This document shows positions 26,801-38,724 of a DNA stretch of 64,000 nt, piece by piece. Below the pieces are notes generated by a model. The model saw only the letters and a program-made list of their open reading frames with translations. It was not told where the DNA came from and ran no database searches. This stretch comes from Turnera subulata (Eukaryota; Streptophyta; Magnoliopsida; Malpighiales; Passifloraceae). How positions within the stretch are numbered: the stretch's first letter is position 1; each line of letters begins with the position of its first letter. The DNA is taken from NCBI GenBank assembly GCA_028386065.3, contig JAKUCV010001642.1:1-64000 (forward strand), given 5' to 3'. A program made the translations under genes and the position numbers.

Positions 26801-28084
26801 TAAATATAAAATGTTATCGATTGTTGATTTTTTCAGATCTTTTTGCGAGTTCAAAATAATATATAGTATAAGGGAGGAGGATACCCAATTTATTCATAGC
26901 GTGAGTCCGAAGATGCGGTCCTGCTGGATATGCATGCAAATAGCATAATAGGAGGTGGACCGCCCTCTAGGATTCAATTGGAATGGGACACGGTGTCACA
27001 TGGCAATCAACCATAGAAAATTGTCTTAATTTTTTTTTTAAAAAAAGAAGAAGAAATTTAATATACCGACTTGAGTGGTGCTTTTCCCAGCTGCCGACAA
27101 TGCCCATTGCATCTTCGTCGTATTTTTGCGCATAAAGTTCATCCATAGTGCTACTATTTTGAATTGGGTAATTGTTGTACAATCTCTTATTGACGTAAAT
27201 ACAAACCTCAATACGAGTACCATAGAAAGTGTTAAGAAATTTTGGTATGGACTATTACATAGAAGTTAACTATTTGTTTGGTCTGATATTCAAATCCAAC
27301 AAGAACCGAGGACATGGGCGATGGCTTGGTAAATAATGTTTTTTTTTGTTTGGTCTGATATTAAAGATGAAGCAGGCAAGCTGATTTTTTTTTTTCCATT
27401 TTTCACTTTATCGCAGAAAACAGCATCAAAGAATATTTCGACGATTTCGCAGCTTCTCATGATCTGGTCCGAAATCTTTCCAAAGTTGGCGATTGTTCTG
27501 TTATTATGGCATCTTTGTCCTGGCAGCAGTGGACCTGACCCGGTCCGTGCCCAGACAAGAGCGAGCGCGTGTGATTCCCCCCAAAACCCTCAACGTTCAC
27601 TTCCTTTCGCAGCACTGGCCGAAGACCGAGACCGTTCCTTATACATCATTTCAGCAACTTCATAGCCGTTACTAAATTATTAGCAAAACCAATTTGCATC
27701 AATCATCATCATTACAGGCTTAGCTTCTATTCTCTCTTCCTTTTAGCAAACAAAATAGTACTACTAGCATTAGCGAGGCTAATCTTCCCCTAATCATTTG
27801 AACCAAAAGAGGGAAATAACAACCCCAACAAGGACACATATTTCCAGCTGTGACCAAACTCCAAAGCTTAGCATATGCCTGCCCCCTTCACATGCCCCCA
27901 ACCACCAACCCCAACCCAAACCCCACTCCCCCTTAACCCTAGTTAATTAACCCCCTAGTTAATTCCCCTCCTTTTTATCCTCTCCCCCTCACTCTCTCTA
28001 GTCTACACCACTCACTCACTCACTCACTCACTCACTCACCGTCTACTCTCACACGACTCTCTCTTTCTCTCAAAGTTTCCAAAA
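23811..28084. other. Long intergenic region between GRF9 and FLA8
   Basis: About 4.3 kb without a supported gene. The part next to GRF9 (23811-24360) probably contains 5' UTR exons of that gene: an open stretch with GDDDDKAG on the minus strand runs straight into the TAG before the chosen start. The middle (25000-27400) is AT-rich with no domains I recognise. The last kilobase is C-rich and forms the FLA8 promoter and leader. No transposon ends were recognised. Confidence 0.55.
28011..28038 (+). repeat. (CTCA)7 microsatellite in the FLA8 5' leader
   Basis: Seven perfect CTCA units lie 47-74 bp upstream of the FLA8 start codon, within a C/T-rich leader. Such pyrimidine-rich leaders are common in strongly expressed plant genes. 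The repeat is likely to vary in length between individuals. Confidence 0.95.
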
Positions 28085-29362
28085 ATGGACGCATCGAATT
28101 TGCGTCACCTCTTCCTCTTCCTCACCCTCGCTGCACTCGCCTCCACCATATCCGCCCACAACATCACCGACATCCTCGCGGGCTTCCCCGAGTACTCTTC
28201 CTTCAACCACTACCTGACCGAGACGAAGCTCGCGGACGACATCAACACCCGCACGACCATAACCGTGCTCGCCCTCAACAATGGCGCCATGGACGCGCTC
28301 GCAGGGAAGCACCCCCTCTCCGTCATCAAGAGCGCCCTCAGCCTCCTCGTCCTGCTCGACTACTACGACCCCACCAAGCTCCACCAGATCTCCAACGGCT
28401 CCGTCCTCTCCACCACCCTCTACCAGACCACCGGCAACGCCCCCGGCAACCTCGGCTTCGTCAACATCACCGACCTCAAGGGAGGCAAGGTCGGCTTCGG
28501 CTCCGCCGCCCCGGGATCCAAGCTCGACTCCTCCTTCTCCAAGTCCGTCAAGCAGGTCCCCTACAACATCTCCGTCGTCGAGATCACCGCCCCGATCATC
28601 GCCCCTGGCGTCCTCTCCGCCCCCGCTCCCTCCGCCTCCGACGTCAACATAACGGCGTTGCTCGAGAAGGCCGGGGCCAAGACCTTCGCTGGCTTGCTCG
28701 TGTCTAGCGGTGTGCTCAAGACTTACTTGGCGGCGGCCGATAAGGGCCTTACTATTTTCGCACCGAACGACGAGGCGTTCAAGGCTAAGGGAGTTCCTGA
28801 TCTGACCAAGCTCACCAGCGCTGAGATGGTCTCGCTCCTACAGTATCACGCCTCCGCCGGTTACAATCCCTCCGGCTCGTTGAAGACCAGCAAGGACCCC
28901 ATTAGTACATTGGCCTCTAACGGCGCCGGGAAGTACGACCTCACCGTCTCGAGCTCCGGCGACTCGGTCGTTCTCCACACCGGAGTTGACTCCTCCCGAG
29001 TTGCCGAGACCATTCTCGACGCAACTCCGCTCGTGATCTTCACCGTCGATAATGTGCTGCTCCCTCAAGAGCTGTTCGGGAAAGCACCGTCGCCTGCTCC
29101 GGCTGGGGAGCCGGTGAGCGCCCCGTCTCCTGCTCCTGTTTTGGCCCCGTCTCCGGTTGAGGCCCCGTCGCCGCTGGCTGCTTCTCCACCTGCCCCGCCG
29201 ATGTCGCCGGAAGGAGCACCCAGCGAAGGCCCTGCGCCCGCCGGATCGGAAGATAGCACGGCGGATAAGAAGAAATCTGCAGGTCACGTGAGCGCACCTG
29301 CATTGTTCACAGTACTGGTGACCGTGTTTGCTTCAGTGGTTTGTTCGTTCTTCATGGCCTGA
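28085..29362 (+). CDS. FLA8: Fasciclin-like arabinogalactan protein, FLA8/FLA10 type, GPI-anchored
   Basis: A single exon encodes 425 residues. Residues 1-24 are a secretion signal ending before HNITDIL. Two fasciclin (FAS1) domains follow (about 40-170 and 190-325), the second with the YH motif (LLQYHAS) and H2 block [12 protein letters not shown]. Residues about 336-395 are rich in AP, SP and PA pairs, the sites for hydroxyproline arabinogalactan. The last 25 residues are hydrophobic after a short polar stretch, a GPI-anchor signal. The protein should sit on the outer face of the plasma membrane and act in cell-wall adhesion. The coding region is strongly GC-rich at third positions (runs such as CTCGCGGGCTTCCCCGAGTA), unlike every neighbour. 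FLA8 is preferred over FLA10 because of the neighbouring genes. Confidence 0.94.
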   Translation: MDASNLRHLFLFLTLAALASTISAHNITDILAGFPEYSSFNHYLTETKLADDINTRTTITVLALNNGAMDALAGKHPLSVIKSALSLLVLLDYYDPTKLHQISNGSVLSTTLYQTTGNAPGNLGFVNITDLKGGKVGFGSAAPGSKLDSSFSKSVKQVPYNISVVEITAPIIAPGVLSAPAPSASDVNITALLEKAGAKTFAGLLVSSGVLKTYLAAADKGLTIFAPNDEAFKAKGVPDLTKLTSAEMVSLLQYHASAGYNPSGSLKTSKDPISTLASNGAGKYDLTVSSSGDSVVLHTGVDSSRVAETILDATPLVIFTVDNVLLPQELFGKAPSPAPAGEPVSAPSPAPVLAPSPVEAPSPLAASPPAPPMSPEGAPSEGPAPAGSEDSTADKKKSAGHVSAPALFTVLVTVFASVVCSFFMA

Positions 29363-31224
29363 ACAGTAATTATCTAGATCTGTTTAATTTATTGAATTTA
29401 CTTTTTTTTTAATTATGATTTGGATTGTTTTGTAATTTCATTAGGGAGAGAGACTATTTTTATTTTTTTACCTTTAATTTATTTTGGTGGTTTATTATTA
29501 TTTCATGGCGAGTGAGGTGGTGAGCCGTGCTGCTGCGCATTTTAGCAGTAGTAGGGTCTTTCTGTTTCGGTTTTCTTTTCCCTCTTTTTCCTTTTTTTTT
29601 AAATTGATGTTTCTTTAATTTTGGCTTGTTGTCGTTATCGTGTGCCACGTGTTCCATTCTTTTATTTTGTTAAACATGGATCTGTCGGTTATGGTTTGTG
29701 GTGGTGGTGGGGAATCAAAGCGCATGGATTGATGGTTTTATTTGTGAGCCCACGTGGAGAGAGACAGGGGTGTTATGGGGATCCGTTAAAATGTTGGGGT
29801 GCTTGGTTTTCATAACCGATAGTTCTTTTTTTTTTTCCAGAATTTTGACGCGGGGAATATGAATTGACTTTTTGGAAAGGTGAAAGTGAATTTCTGTTCC
29901 ATTCATTTTGTTCATAGTAACTTCCCCACCGGGAAAAAGGAAGTCATTTTACTTTCTTAAGTGACCAGTGTTGGGTGATGATGATGATATTAACATGACT
30001 GATGTGGGTGATATTTTGAAGGCTGGTGTGTCTGGTCATGGCTGTGCTTACTTGGTTTTGCTGTGGGCTTGTTCTGTAGTATTATTACTTTCTGTATAGG
30101 GTGGTTTCCACTTTCCAGCCTGGCACTGAATGTGTAGCTTTGTTTTAGGCATCCTAGTGTAGTGTGTGTGTGCATTTGATAATTTTCGGGGTTCAAGCAA
30201 ACTTTGCATGACGAAAAGAATATTGTAGAAGTAGTCTTTACGCTATGATTTTTTATATTTTTGGAAGGTCTTTACTCTTTTGAGGAAGAAATAAAAGAAG
30301 AGGGAGATGTCTTTGCTTTTATATGGTAGTACTACAAACAATGGGATTCTGCCTGAATGTTAATCCTCATGTCATCTCCTCCAAAAATAATACCCATAGT
30401 TGTGATCTTCCATCTTATAGAGGTTCTTTTCTTTCTTCAAGAGAACAGAGAACGATTCAAGGTTCCCTGGAGCAACCCTTGTACACTCCGAAGGTGAGTG
30501 CTATTCAGGTTTTCCTGCGTATACGAACCCTTGTATACTCCATACGCTCGGCTAAGTTATTCGCCAATTCTGTTGTGCTAGCAAAATCTTTTAGGGCGAT
30601 CCTTTTTTTTTTCCTTGGCGATTGGGCGAGGACGAAATGGAACTACTGTACTACTCAATTATATCAACAACTTATTATGAATTCTTTTCTTTCTTAATGA
30701 GAAACTTGGATGCATTTCAAGTCAAGTGATAATAAATGGATAAAAATATATGAAATAATATAGCGCAGATTGCCAATAAAATACAGTATCTTTCTAAAAT
30801 ATGGAAATATGTATCATTTGGTAACATCACAGTCACATATATGCGGATTAATGGTTGAAGGTGTTGATTAGAATAAGGACTAACAAATAAAACATACAAT
30901 TGCTCAATTGGGTCTTAAATTTTAATTTTTGCAAAAAAGGAATCATTGTTATGTAATTTAACAGTTTTATTAAATGATGGATTTGGTCGATGAAATAATT
31001 AATTTTTCCTTCGAACAAAAAAAAAATTGTATTTTCCCCAAGGCACTGGTACGAGTCGATTGATGTTGACCGAAGACCCATATTGACCCGGCGTCGTTTC
31101 AACTTTCAATGGATTCATTTCAAACCGCCATCTAGTCGCCAAACGAACCAAACCACAAGTTTCGTCGACCACAGTCAACAAAAATCCCTAACGCAACAGA
31201 AGCCTAACAGACGATTAGACGATT
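29363..31224. other. Intergenic region between FLA8 and the VMS1-like gene
   Basis: No gene supported. The first 500 bases are T-rich and include the FLA8 3' UTR. The last 200 bases before 31225 are the likely promoter and leader of the next gene. Nothing else recognised. Confidence 0.55.
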
Positions 31225-34200
31225 ATGGCAATCGGTTCTTTCGCCGCCGAAGCCACCCACGCCGCCGCTGGCTCAACTCCAAATGCGCACGATAAACGTA
31301 ACCGCTCCATATTCGACGTCCCATCTGACTTATTCGACGGGTGTCGCTTATTGTCCCCTTCTGCTGCAGCCTTAGCATCCGAGGCGCCGGAGCAACTCGA
31401 GAATCCCATCGTCGCTGAAACCCTAGACGAAATCGACGATGAACAGGCCAGGATTTCTAAAAACGGCGTCGATAATTCAGTCCCTCGATGGACCTGTCAC
31501 ACTTGCGGGGCCGAGTTCGACTCTCTCCAGGAACAACGCGCACATTTCAAATCCGATATTCACCGAATCAATGTAAACACATAAATCTCATTTTTCTTAT
31601 ATTTATATATGCTTTTCGTCGGAAATGGAGTTATTTATCTGGTTTCACGTGATTTATAGGTGAAGCTAAGCGTCGCCGGAAAACCTATCGTGAATGAGGA
31701 CGATTTCGACGAGTTAACATCCGATGCTATCAAAGACTACGATATATCGAGTGTTTCAGGATCCGAAGACGAAGCCGAGAGAGGCTCCCTGTTGCGAAAC
31801 GACTGGCAAAAGGGATTGGTGGAAGGTGCAAGGAAGAAGATATTCTTCCGTCTCGAGAGTGGAGAGAGGGTTTCGATTTGGAAGTGTTTGCTTCTGAATG
31901 AAGCAGAGAGTGTTTCTTATCCGAATGAGAAAGAGGGTTTTGTCGATAATAGCGGGTTTTCGGGATTCTTGGGGGAGAGTGAAGTAATTGAGAGGTTGGA
32001 ATCTTTGATTCATGAGCCGAGGGATGGTACTCGTTTGAGGATTGTGTTGCTTGCTAGCGGTGGCCACTTTGCGGGGTGTGTGTTTGATGGTAACTCGGTT
32101 GTGGCTCACAAGACATTTCACAGGTCAGTTTGGTTTCTGTAAAGTTGCAATGTTTTGGTTAGGTTGGATTTTGTTTTTCGTGGGAGTCATGAGAGTTGCT
32201 CTGAAAATGTAATAATGTTTTCTATGGATTTAGATATGTGGTGAGGGCTAAAGCTGGTAAAAAGCAGTCATCGAAAGATGGAACTGGTAGGGCTGCACAT
32301 TCTGCAGGAGCTTCTCTTCGTCGGTATAATGAACTTGCTCTGAAGAAGGTATGTGATCGGTGATACTTTGGCACTCAAAATAGCGTTTCAGGAATATAGC
32401 CAGTCTCTTCAAAGTTACCATAGTTCTTATAATACTGATGCTTGCGGATTGTCGTATTCTTTTGGTTTACTGATTGTCACTCATAAACATGTAGGACATT
32501 CAAGATCTACTTGCTGCTTGGAAGCATTACTTTGATTCTTCCTCGTGTGTTTTCTTCCATGCGCCTTCAAGTAACCGTCAGCTGCTCTTTGATGGGGATA
32601 AAGCATACTTTAACAATCAACATTGTGGTGTACGGAGTGTGCCAGTGAGCGTGAGGAGGCCTACTTTGAAAGAAGCTAGGCGAATATATAACCAGCTGAC
32701 ACAGGTTGCATATGAAGCAGAGAAAGAAATTGCTCCTGACACCAAAGATGACCTGGTATTAAGCACAAGCAACATAGCTGATCGCAGTATTGAGGATGTC
32801 AAGGAAGCCTTGGATGGTGAGGCAACTGCTGAAACTTCTTCAAGTGACCATATGTCTGACAAACTGATTAGACTGAGTGTGAGCGAGGACAAATTTATTG
32901 GCACAACGACGGCCTTGCATGAAGCTGCAAAATCTGGTGATGCTGATAAGGTTTTGGAACTCCTAGAACAGGGTATGGATCCTTGTGTCAAAGATGAAAG
33001 GGGACGAACGCCCTACATGGTGGCAAACGAGAAGGAAGTCAGAAACACTTTCAGGCGCTTTATGGCTTCAAACATGGATAGGTGGGATTGGCGTGCAGCT
33101 GATGTGCCTAGTGCTTTGACAAAAGAACTGGAGGAATCTCAAGCTGCTAAGCAGGTAGTTCTTTGGTTACTTTGTTTGTTTTCTTTTTCCTGGACCTATT
33201 TTTGGCTCTTAGTTGGACAGTTACTGCATCATCCTTCTTTATGGATGATGTTAAGTATTTATTTGATGATTTGCTTTGGTGGTTGTTTAGGCAGAGAAAG
33301 AGGCTAAAAGGAAAGCTAGAGCCAAGGAATTAAAGAAACTTCGTAAAGCCAGGGAAAAGAAGGCTCAGGTATGTTAACAATTTTTTTTGGTTTTCGCAGC
33401 CTTGACATCTATTGAAAAATATTTCTTTTATCAGCTGTAGCTAAAACCAAAATCAAGTCGATTGAAATCAGTTGCACAATGCCTTTACTTAAACTCTGGC
33501 ACCAGTTAACTAATATGTAGAAAATAGCTTAGGGCTTGGGTTGTGGAATTTTCATTAAAAAAATGCAAACTTAGTTATATTATCTGTATGGGGAAGTTAT
33601 ATAGCTGTTTAGTGACATGACATCTATGCTAAGGCCTGATGACTAATTATGTATTGCAATTTTTTCCTTGGCGCTGGTGATATTCTATAATGTAATAGGT
33701 ATTCAAATGCATTTGAACAATGCTGTTTGATTTCACATCTTATTAAAAGAAAATTTTGATTTAGAGTATCAGTTGCTGCTACTGGCCCTGAATCAATTTG
33801 AGCTTTAGCTCTTACTGAGAAACTGTACATCAGGTCACAAGGCAGAATTTGTAGTAGTTCCTCTGAACCTTCTCTTGGACTAGGAATTTGGAGTTTGCAA
33901 TTACTGATCCCGAATTGAATCATTAACCACTTCTGTATGTCTATGTTCTCCTACTTGAGACTTTCCTGTATGGATGCAGGCCGAGGCTGCTGAAGCCCAG
34001 AAAGCCGCAGCAGGTTCTAGTAATCAAGGCACTTCATCCTCTGCCACCAAGGGACAGACACAGGCTCCTGGTGCTTCACGATTGTCAAAAGAGGTTAGCA
34101 ACTTTATTTTTATTTCTTCTTGGTCATTATTTAAGAAACCTATGCTCTGTTCTCTCAGATTGTGGCTTCATTATGCTCTCCTAACTGAATCCAATTAAAA

Positions 34201-34531
34201 AAATTTCATTTTATTCCATGACTCCTTGATTCTAATTTTTTTCTTAAAAAAAATATTTATCCAGGAGGAACTCAAGCGGGCGCAGGCTGCAGAGAGGGAA
34301 AAGAGAGCAGCTGCAGCAGAGAAAAGAATGGCAGCTGCTGCGAACACCCAAAGCAGCAGTACAACCACCATGCCTAGCGCAGCACCAACCAAAAGCGGTT
34401 TAACATCAGAGATAACTTGCTCATGTTGTAATGTGTCATTGGCCGGTAAAATCCCTTTCCATAGATATAATTACAAGTACTGCAGCACCTCATGTATGCA
34501 TGTACACAGAGAAATTCTTGAGGATGGCTGA
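31225..34531 (+). CDS. VMS1: VMS1/ANKZF1-like ribosome quality-control release factor
   Basis: Seven exons (31225-31572, 31660-32123, 32234-32348, 32495-33154, 33291-33368, 33980-34093, 34265-34531) give 681 residues. Seen in order: a C2H2 zinc finger (Cys91, Cys94, His107, His113), a VLRF1 release-factor-like domain (about 210-320, [13 protein letters not shown] and [12 protein letters not shown]), one or two ankyrin repeats (about 447-505), a long basic/alanine-rich helix with a VCP/Cdc48-interacting motif (530-620), and a C-terminal Cys-rich treble-clef (CSCCNVSL...YKYCSTSC). Yeast Vms1 and human ANKZF1 release nascent chains from stalled 60S ribosomes and bind Cdc48. The catalytic Gln is probably Gln282 in GKKQSSKDG, in the loop before HSAG. 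All parts are present. Confidence 0.92.
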
Positions 34532-35511
34532 CTCTGTCATAAGTTCTGTACCGTTATATTCTTGGTAGATTGCAAAGGGTGACTTATGGTTCTCTAGGTC
34601 TCATTTCTTGCTTCTTTTAAAGGAGAGTCAATGTATTCTTTTTATCTTCTGCCATTTTCTGTTGTCGATCTTGCTTCATTGTTCAATATCCTCTGGGAAA
34701 CTAACAAAACTTCTTTCCCTTTTCTGTCTTCTCATTTTGAATGGTACCATGTTGGCTAGTTTAAAAGTTATATAGGCTGGAGCGCGACTTTTATTAGGAG
34801 AGGCAGATGCTCACCATCGTTTAAGAAATTGAGAAGTTTGGAGGCTTTAAGTTGTGTAGTTTCCTATTCGACCTCATCTTTGAGATGTTCAAATCAATTG
34901 TTCTTTTAAAAAGAAAAAAATCGTAAAGATGTAAATGAATGCACAGATCCATGCAATCAACCTTTGGTTAAATTTTTACCGGTAAAATCCATTTGGTTTG
35001 CAATTATGTCAATAGCATACTCGGCTGACAGTCAGCAAGAAAGTAGCAATGCGTATATAAATATCCTTATAAAAAAATGCTTATGTAATTTATAAATATA
35101 TTTTGATAATTCGATGTATATTAACTCGTAAAGAATACATTTGAAAGGGTTTCTTAATGATTAAAAAATGTTTTGAGATTTTCATTTTTTGGCCAGATTT
35201 TGAGAATTCACACCTGCCGTACAAACTTTTCGGATTTCTAAACTTTATATTACAGTCAATGTCACGAAATTAAATGTGTTATATTCGTCGATGGCGGTTT
35301 GTGTGGGGCTACTTAATGAGGAAACGGCGCCGTACGTGGACTAGCACGAAAACACAGCGGTACAATTTAAATAGAGCCATGTCGTTCGAGAAAGATCGGT
35401 GAAAGTTGAACGCTGCAAAATTCTTGGTTACTGAAGCAACAACCGTCAGCCAGGTCTCAAAGCCAGAAGAAGAAGCTGCTCCTCACTCGTCTTTTACCCC
35501 GTTGCTAGCAA
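34532..35511. other. Intergenic region between VMS1-like and cyclophilin genes
   Basis: Contains the 3' UTR of the VMS1-like gene, an AT-rich middle and the cyclophilin promoter and leader (from about 35280, where GC rises). No further gene seen. Confidence 0.55.
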
Positions 35512-37208
35512 ATGGTTAGTTTTCTTTGCGTAATTTTGTCAAACACGTTAGCTGCGTTACTCTACAGTCGACAAGTGAACTCACAACTTTTCTGTTCTTT
35601 CTTTCTTGGCCTTGCAGTCGGTCACTCTCCACACGAACTTGGGTGATATCAAGTGCGAGATTGCTTGCGACGAGGTACCCAAAACAGCCGAGGTTCGTCT
35701 TGTTTCACCCTTTAACTTTCCTGTCTTCCTCGTGGAAGTAAGTAATGTTAGTCATTTAAATTTGTTTCAAACCAATTCGAGGAACACGCTAATTGATGCC
35801 CAAAAGAATCATTTGAGAGGTTATATTAGTTAATTCTATTAGGAAAACAAGTTCTTGTTGTACTAACCCTTCCTGTTCGATTCAAGAGCCTTGAAACCTG
35901 TTTGAAACCCTAGGAGTTGGAAGCAAGTTAGAAGTTGATTTCTTGATGTTCACAATTGCATTGACTGATGTGGCTGCTTTGGTAAGAACTGAATGCCTAT
36001 ACTTGTGTGGTTTTTATTGTTTGAATGCAGAATTTTTTGGCGTTGTGTGCTAGTGGCTACTACGATGGAACTATATTTCACCGGAACATTAAAGGTTTCA
36101 TGATTCAAGGCGGAGACCCTACCGGCACAGGAAAGGGAGGGACGAGTATATGGGGCAAGAAGTTCAATGACGAGATAAGAGAGTCTCTCAAGGTTTTCTC
36201 ATCTAACTTATGGATGCGTCTTTTGAAACTGCCCCGAGTTTCTCGTGCTTTATGTTGTTTTCTGTTGAAATTGGTGTTCACTCTGTGTTTTCCTGTGTTT
36301 CCTCTTTCTAAGTTTTTGGACTTTTTCTCTGTTGACACAGCCTTCTTTCCTTTTTCCAATGCTTATCGAGTCTGTACATGACATCTGATCATTCTTTTTC
36401 TTCTGTGCACTGGGTGCATCATGAGACTACCTGATAATGTTGAGTTCTTGCTGGGTCTGATCTTCTGAATGATCTTTTTTTATAAATTGACTAAAAAAAT
36501 TTTATGTTTGTGTCAATGATTTTCACTTTTGCCTTGTGTTACCATGTTAAAAGTTATTTCTAATGTGTAGACATGTATACATGGTCACGTATTACTCTGT
36601 TTTTTTCCTTTTGATGTAAACTCTAAAAACTCTAGGGCCAGGCATATGCATTTTCAGTTAGTGGTGTTCCAGCATTGCTAATACCGCATTTCTCTTCTTT
36701 GCAGCACAATGCAAGGGGTGTAATGTCGATGGCCAATAGTGGGCCTAATACCAATGGAAGCCAGTTTTTCATAAGTTATGCAAAGCAGCCCCATCTCAAT
36801 GGATTGTATACTGTATTTGGCAAAGTTATTCATGGGTTTGAAGTGCTTGATATCATGGAAAAGGTATGTTGTGGGAGATTATGACCAATTGTCATTTAGC
36901 TTCTGTTTGGTGTTAGAGAGACTGAAATTTCTTTCCAAGTCAGAGATGGTATGTAACTATCAACACTGTTCGTGTACTAAGAGATGCTTAAGCTTCTGCT
37001 TAACAAATGAAAATAGCATCATAAAATATAGTCATATTATTTCTTTTTGAGCATGATGCTTGGTTTGACTCATTTTTATGGTTCAGAAATATAGCTTCAT
37101 TAACTGTTATTTGGTATTTTGCAGACGCAAACTGGACCAGGGGATCGACCTCTTGCAGAGATAAGAATCAATCGTGTGACTATACATGCTAACCCACTTG
37201 CTGGCTAG
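35512..37208 (+). CDS. CYP18-1: Peptidyl-prolyl isomerase, PPIL3 / CYP18-1 type cyclophilin
   Basis: Five exons (35512-35514, 35618-35692, 36031-36192, 36705-36863, 37125-37208) give exactly 160 residues, the length of Arabidopsis CYP18-1. The first coding exon is just the ATG; the intron GT follows directly. The catalytic core is intact: [20 protein letters not shown] with the active-site Arg and Phe-Met-Gln, [14 protein letters not shown], and the His of [12 protein letters not shown]. The protein lacks signals for export and has the PPIL3-like short ends. PPIL3 proteins are found with spliceosomes, so a nuclear or cytosolic proline-isomerase role is likely. Confidence 0.97.
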
Positions 37209-38724
37209 CTTTGCTGCACTGTCTGATTGAATTTTGTGTATTATCAGATATTAGTACACTTGAAACCATGAATTTTGCGTAAACAGGATATTTACCTTAC
37301 CTCTTAACAGTAGTAGCAGCCATTGATTGGAGCTGAAAAAAACAAAAAGTCAAGCCAATGAAATATCAGATCACCAGTACTTGGTTATTATCAGAATGAT
37401 GCTGTACAGCAGAATTCAGATGGATTCAGAAATGTAACATTTTCCTTTAGGACTTGCTGCTTAATGCTTGTACAACATATGGCTATATATCCTTGTTTTG
37501 CTGTTTGAAATGGTTCATGGAAAGATCATGCATTTCTCCTTACTCTGTGGGTCACTGTTGCAGTTGGTCGGCGTATAGTGTTTTATGGAACGGGTCACCT
37601 ATAACTCCAGATCCAGTACTGATTTTAAATCATGAAGACCAACTTGTGTAAAACAATAAAACCTTCACTCTTATTCAAATGTTCTTGGACTTCGATTAAA
37701 AGAGGATCATGGCGTGGAAAGCTGAACTTGATCAGCTTTGCCTTCTTTATGCCATTCTCTATGCTTTCTACTTCAGTTCAAGCCAAATTGGAATATTAAG
37801 GGATAATATAAAGTTCTGTTAGTAGTGATTTTTTACCATTAAGTGCCGAATCATTTTAAGTAGAGCGCCTTGTTTTATAGTCACAGCCTTCGTCACAGGA
37901 CAGGCTATCAGCTCTCCATCGTCTTCCTCGACAACAGGTATGTGATTTACACATGTGGGCCGGGCCCTTGTATGTGCAACATTGTAGAATAGCAAAACAG
38001 TACAGATGGATAGTAGGCCACATGTTGGCCCAACTTTAAGCCCGATATGCGCTGCAGTCCAAATTGCACTGATTTTAAATCATGAAAACCAACTTCTGTA
38101 AAACAATAAAACCTTCACTCTTATTCAAAATGATATTGGACTTAAATTAAAAGAGGTTCATGGCGTGGAAAGTTGACCATGATCAGCTTTGCCTTCTTTA
38201 ATGCCATTCTCTCTGCCTTCTAGTTCAGTTATAGCCAAATTGGAATAATAAAGTTGTGTTAGTAGTAGTGGTTTATACCACTTAAGTGCCGAATCATTTT
38301 ACTTGTTTTAGAGTCACAGCCTCACAGGACAGGCTATCAGCTGTGTGCGTTGGAACCCAACACTCATCGTCCTCGACAACAGTCAACACAGGTAACTGAT
38401 TCACACATGTGGGCTGGGCCGTAATATTGGCAACATTGTAACATTGCAACACATTGATGATGAATAGAAGGCCACATATTGGCCCAATTTAAAGCCCAAT
38501 ATGTGTTGGGAGTCCAAATTGCACCGATTTACCGGTGACAGCTCCATTGTGTCATTCTGTGTGAATCTTCCCCAGGAAGCCACCTTCATTTTTTAACGAA
38601 CTCGACAAATCAATGACATCACTTTCCCGTCCTACCCGCCTAAAAAGGCCACTAGCGTCCTAAACTCCCCCGCCATTTTTCACTCCCTCCCTCCCACACA
38701 CACACTCTCTTCCTCGCACTGTTA
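37209..38724. other. Intergenic region between cyclophilin and FHA gene
   Basis: Holds the cyclophilin 3' UTR, a two-copy direct repeat (37619-38524) and the short promoter of the FHA gene. The 5' leader near 38690-38711 is rich in CTCCCTCC and CACA. No other gene supported. Confidence 0.55.
37619..38524. repeat. Two-copy tandem direct repeat, period about 450 bp
   Basis: Copy one (37619-38068) starts CTGATTTTAAATCATGAAGA and copy two (38069-38524) CTGATTTTAAATCATGAAAA. They share ACAATAAAACCTTCACTCTTATTC, ATGGCGTGGAAAG, GATCAGCTTTGCCTTC, AAGTGCCGAATCATTTTA and AGGACAGGCTATCAGCT in the same order, with small indels. Both end in CCAAATTGCAC. The unit lies between two genes and does not encode a protein. 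Confidence 0.9.

Noticed and set aside
28281..28652. Ser/Pro-rich second frame inside FLA8, and long antisense frames
   Set aside because: Created by high GC3 in the real coding frame; the peptides are simple repeats.
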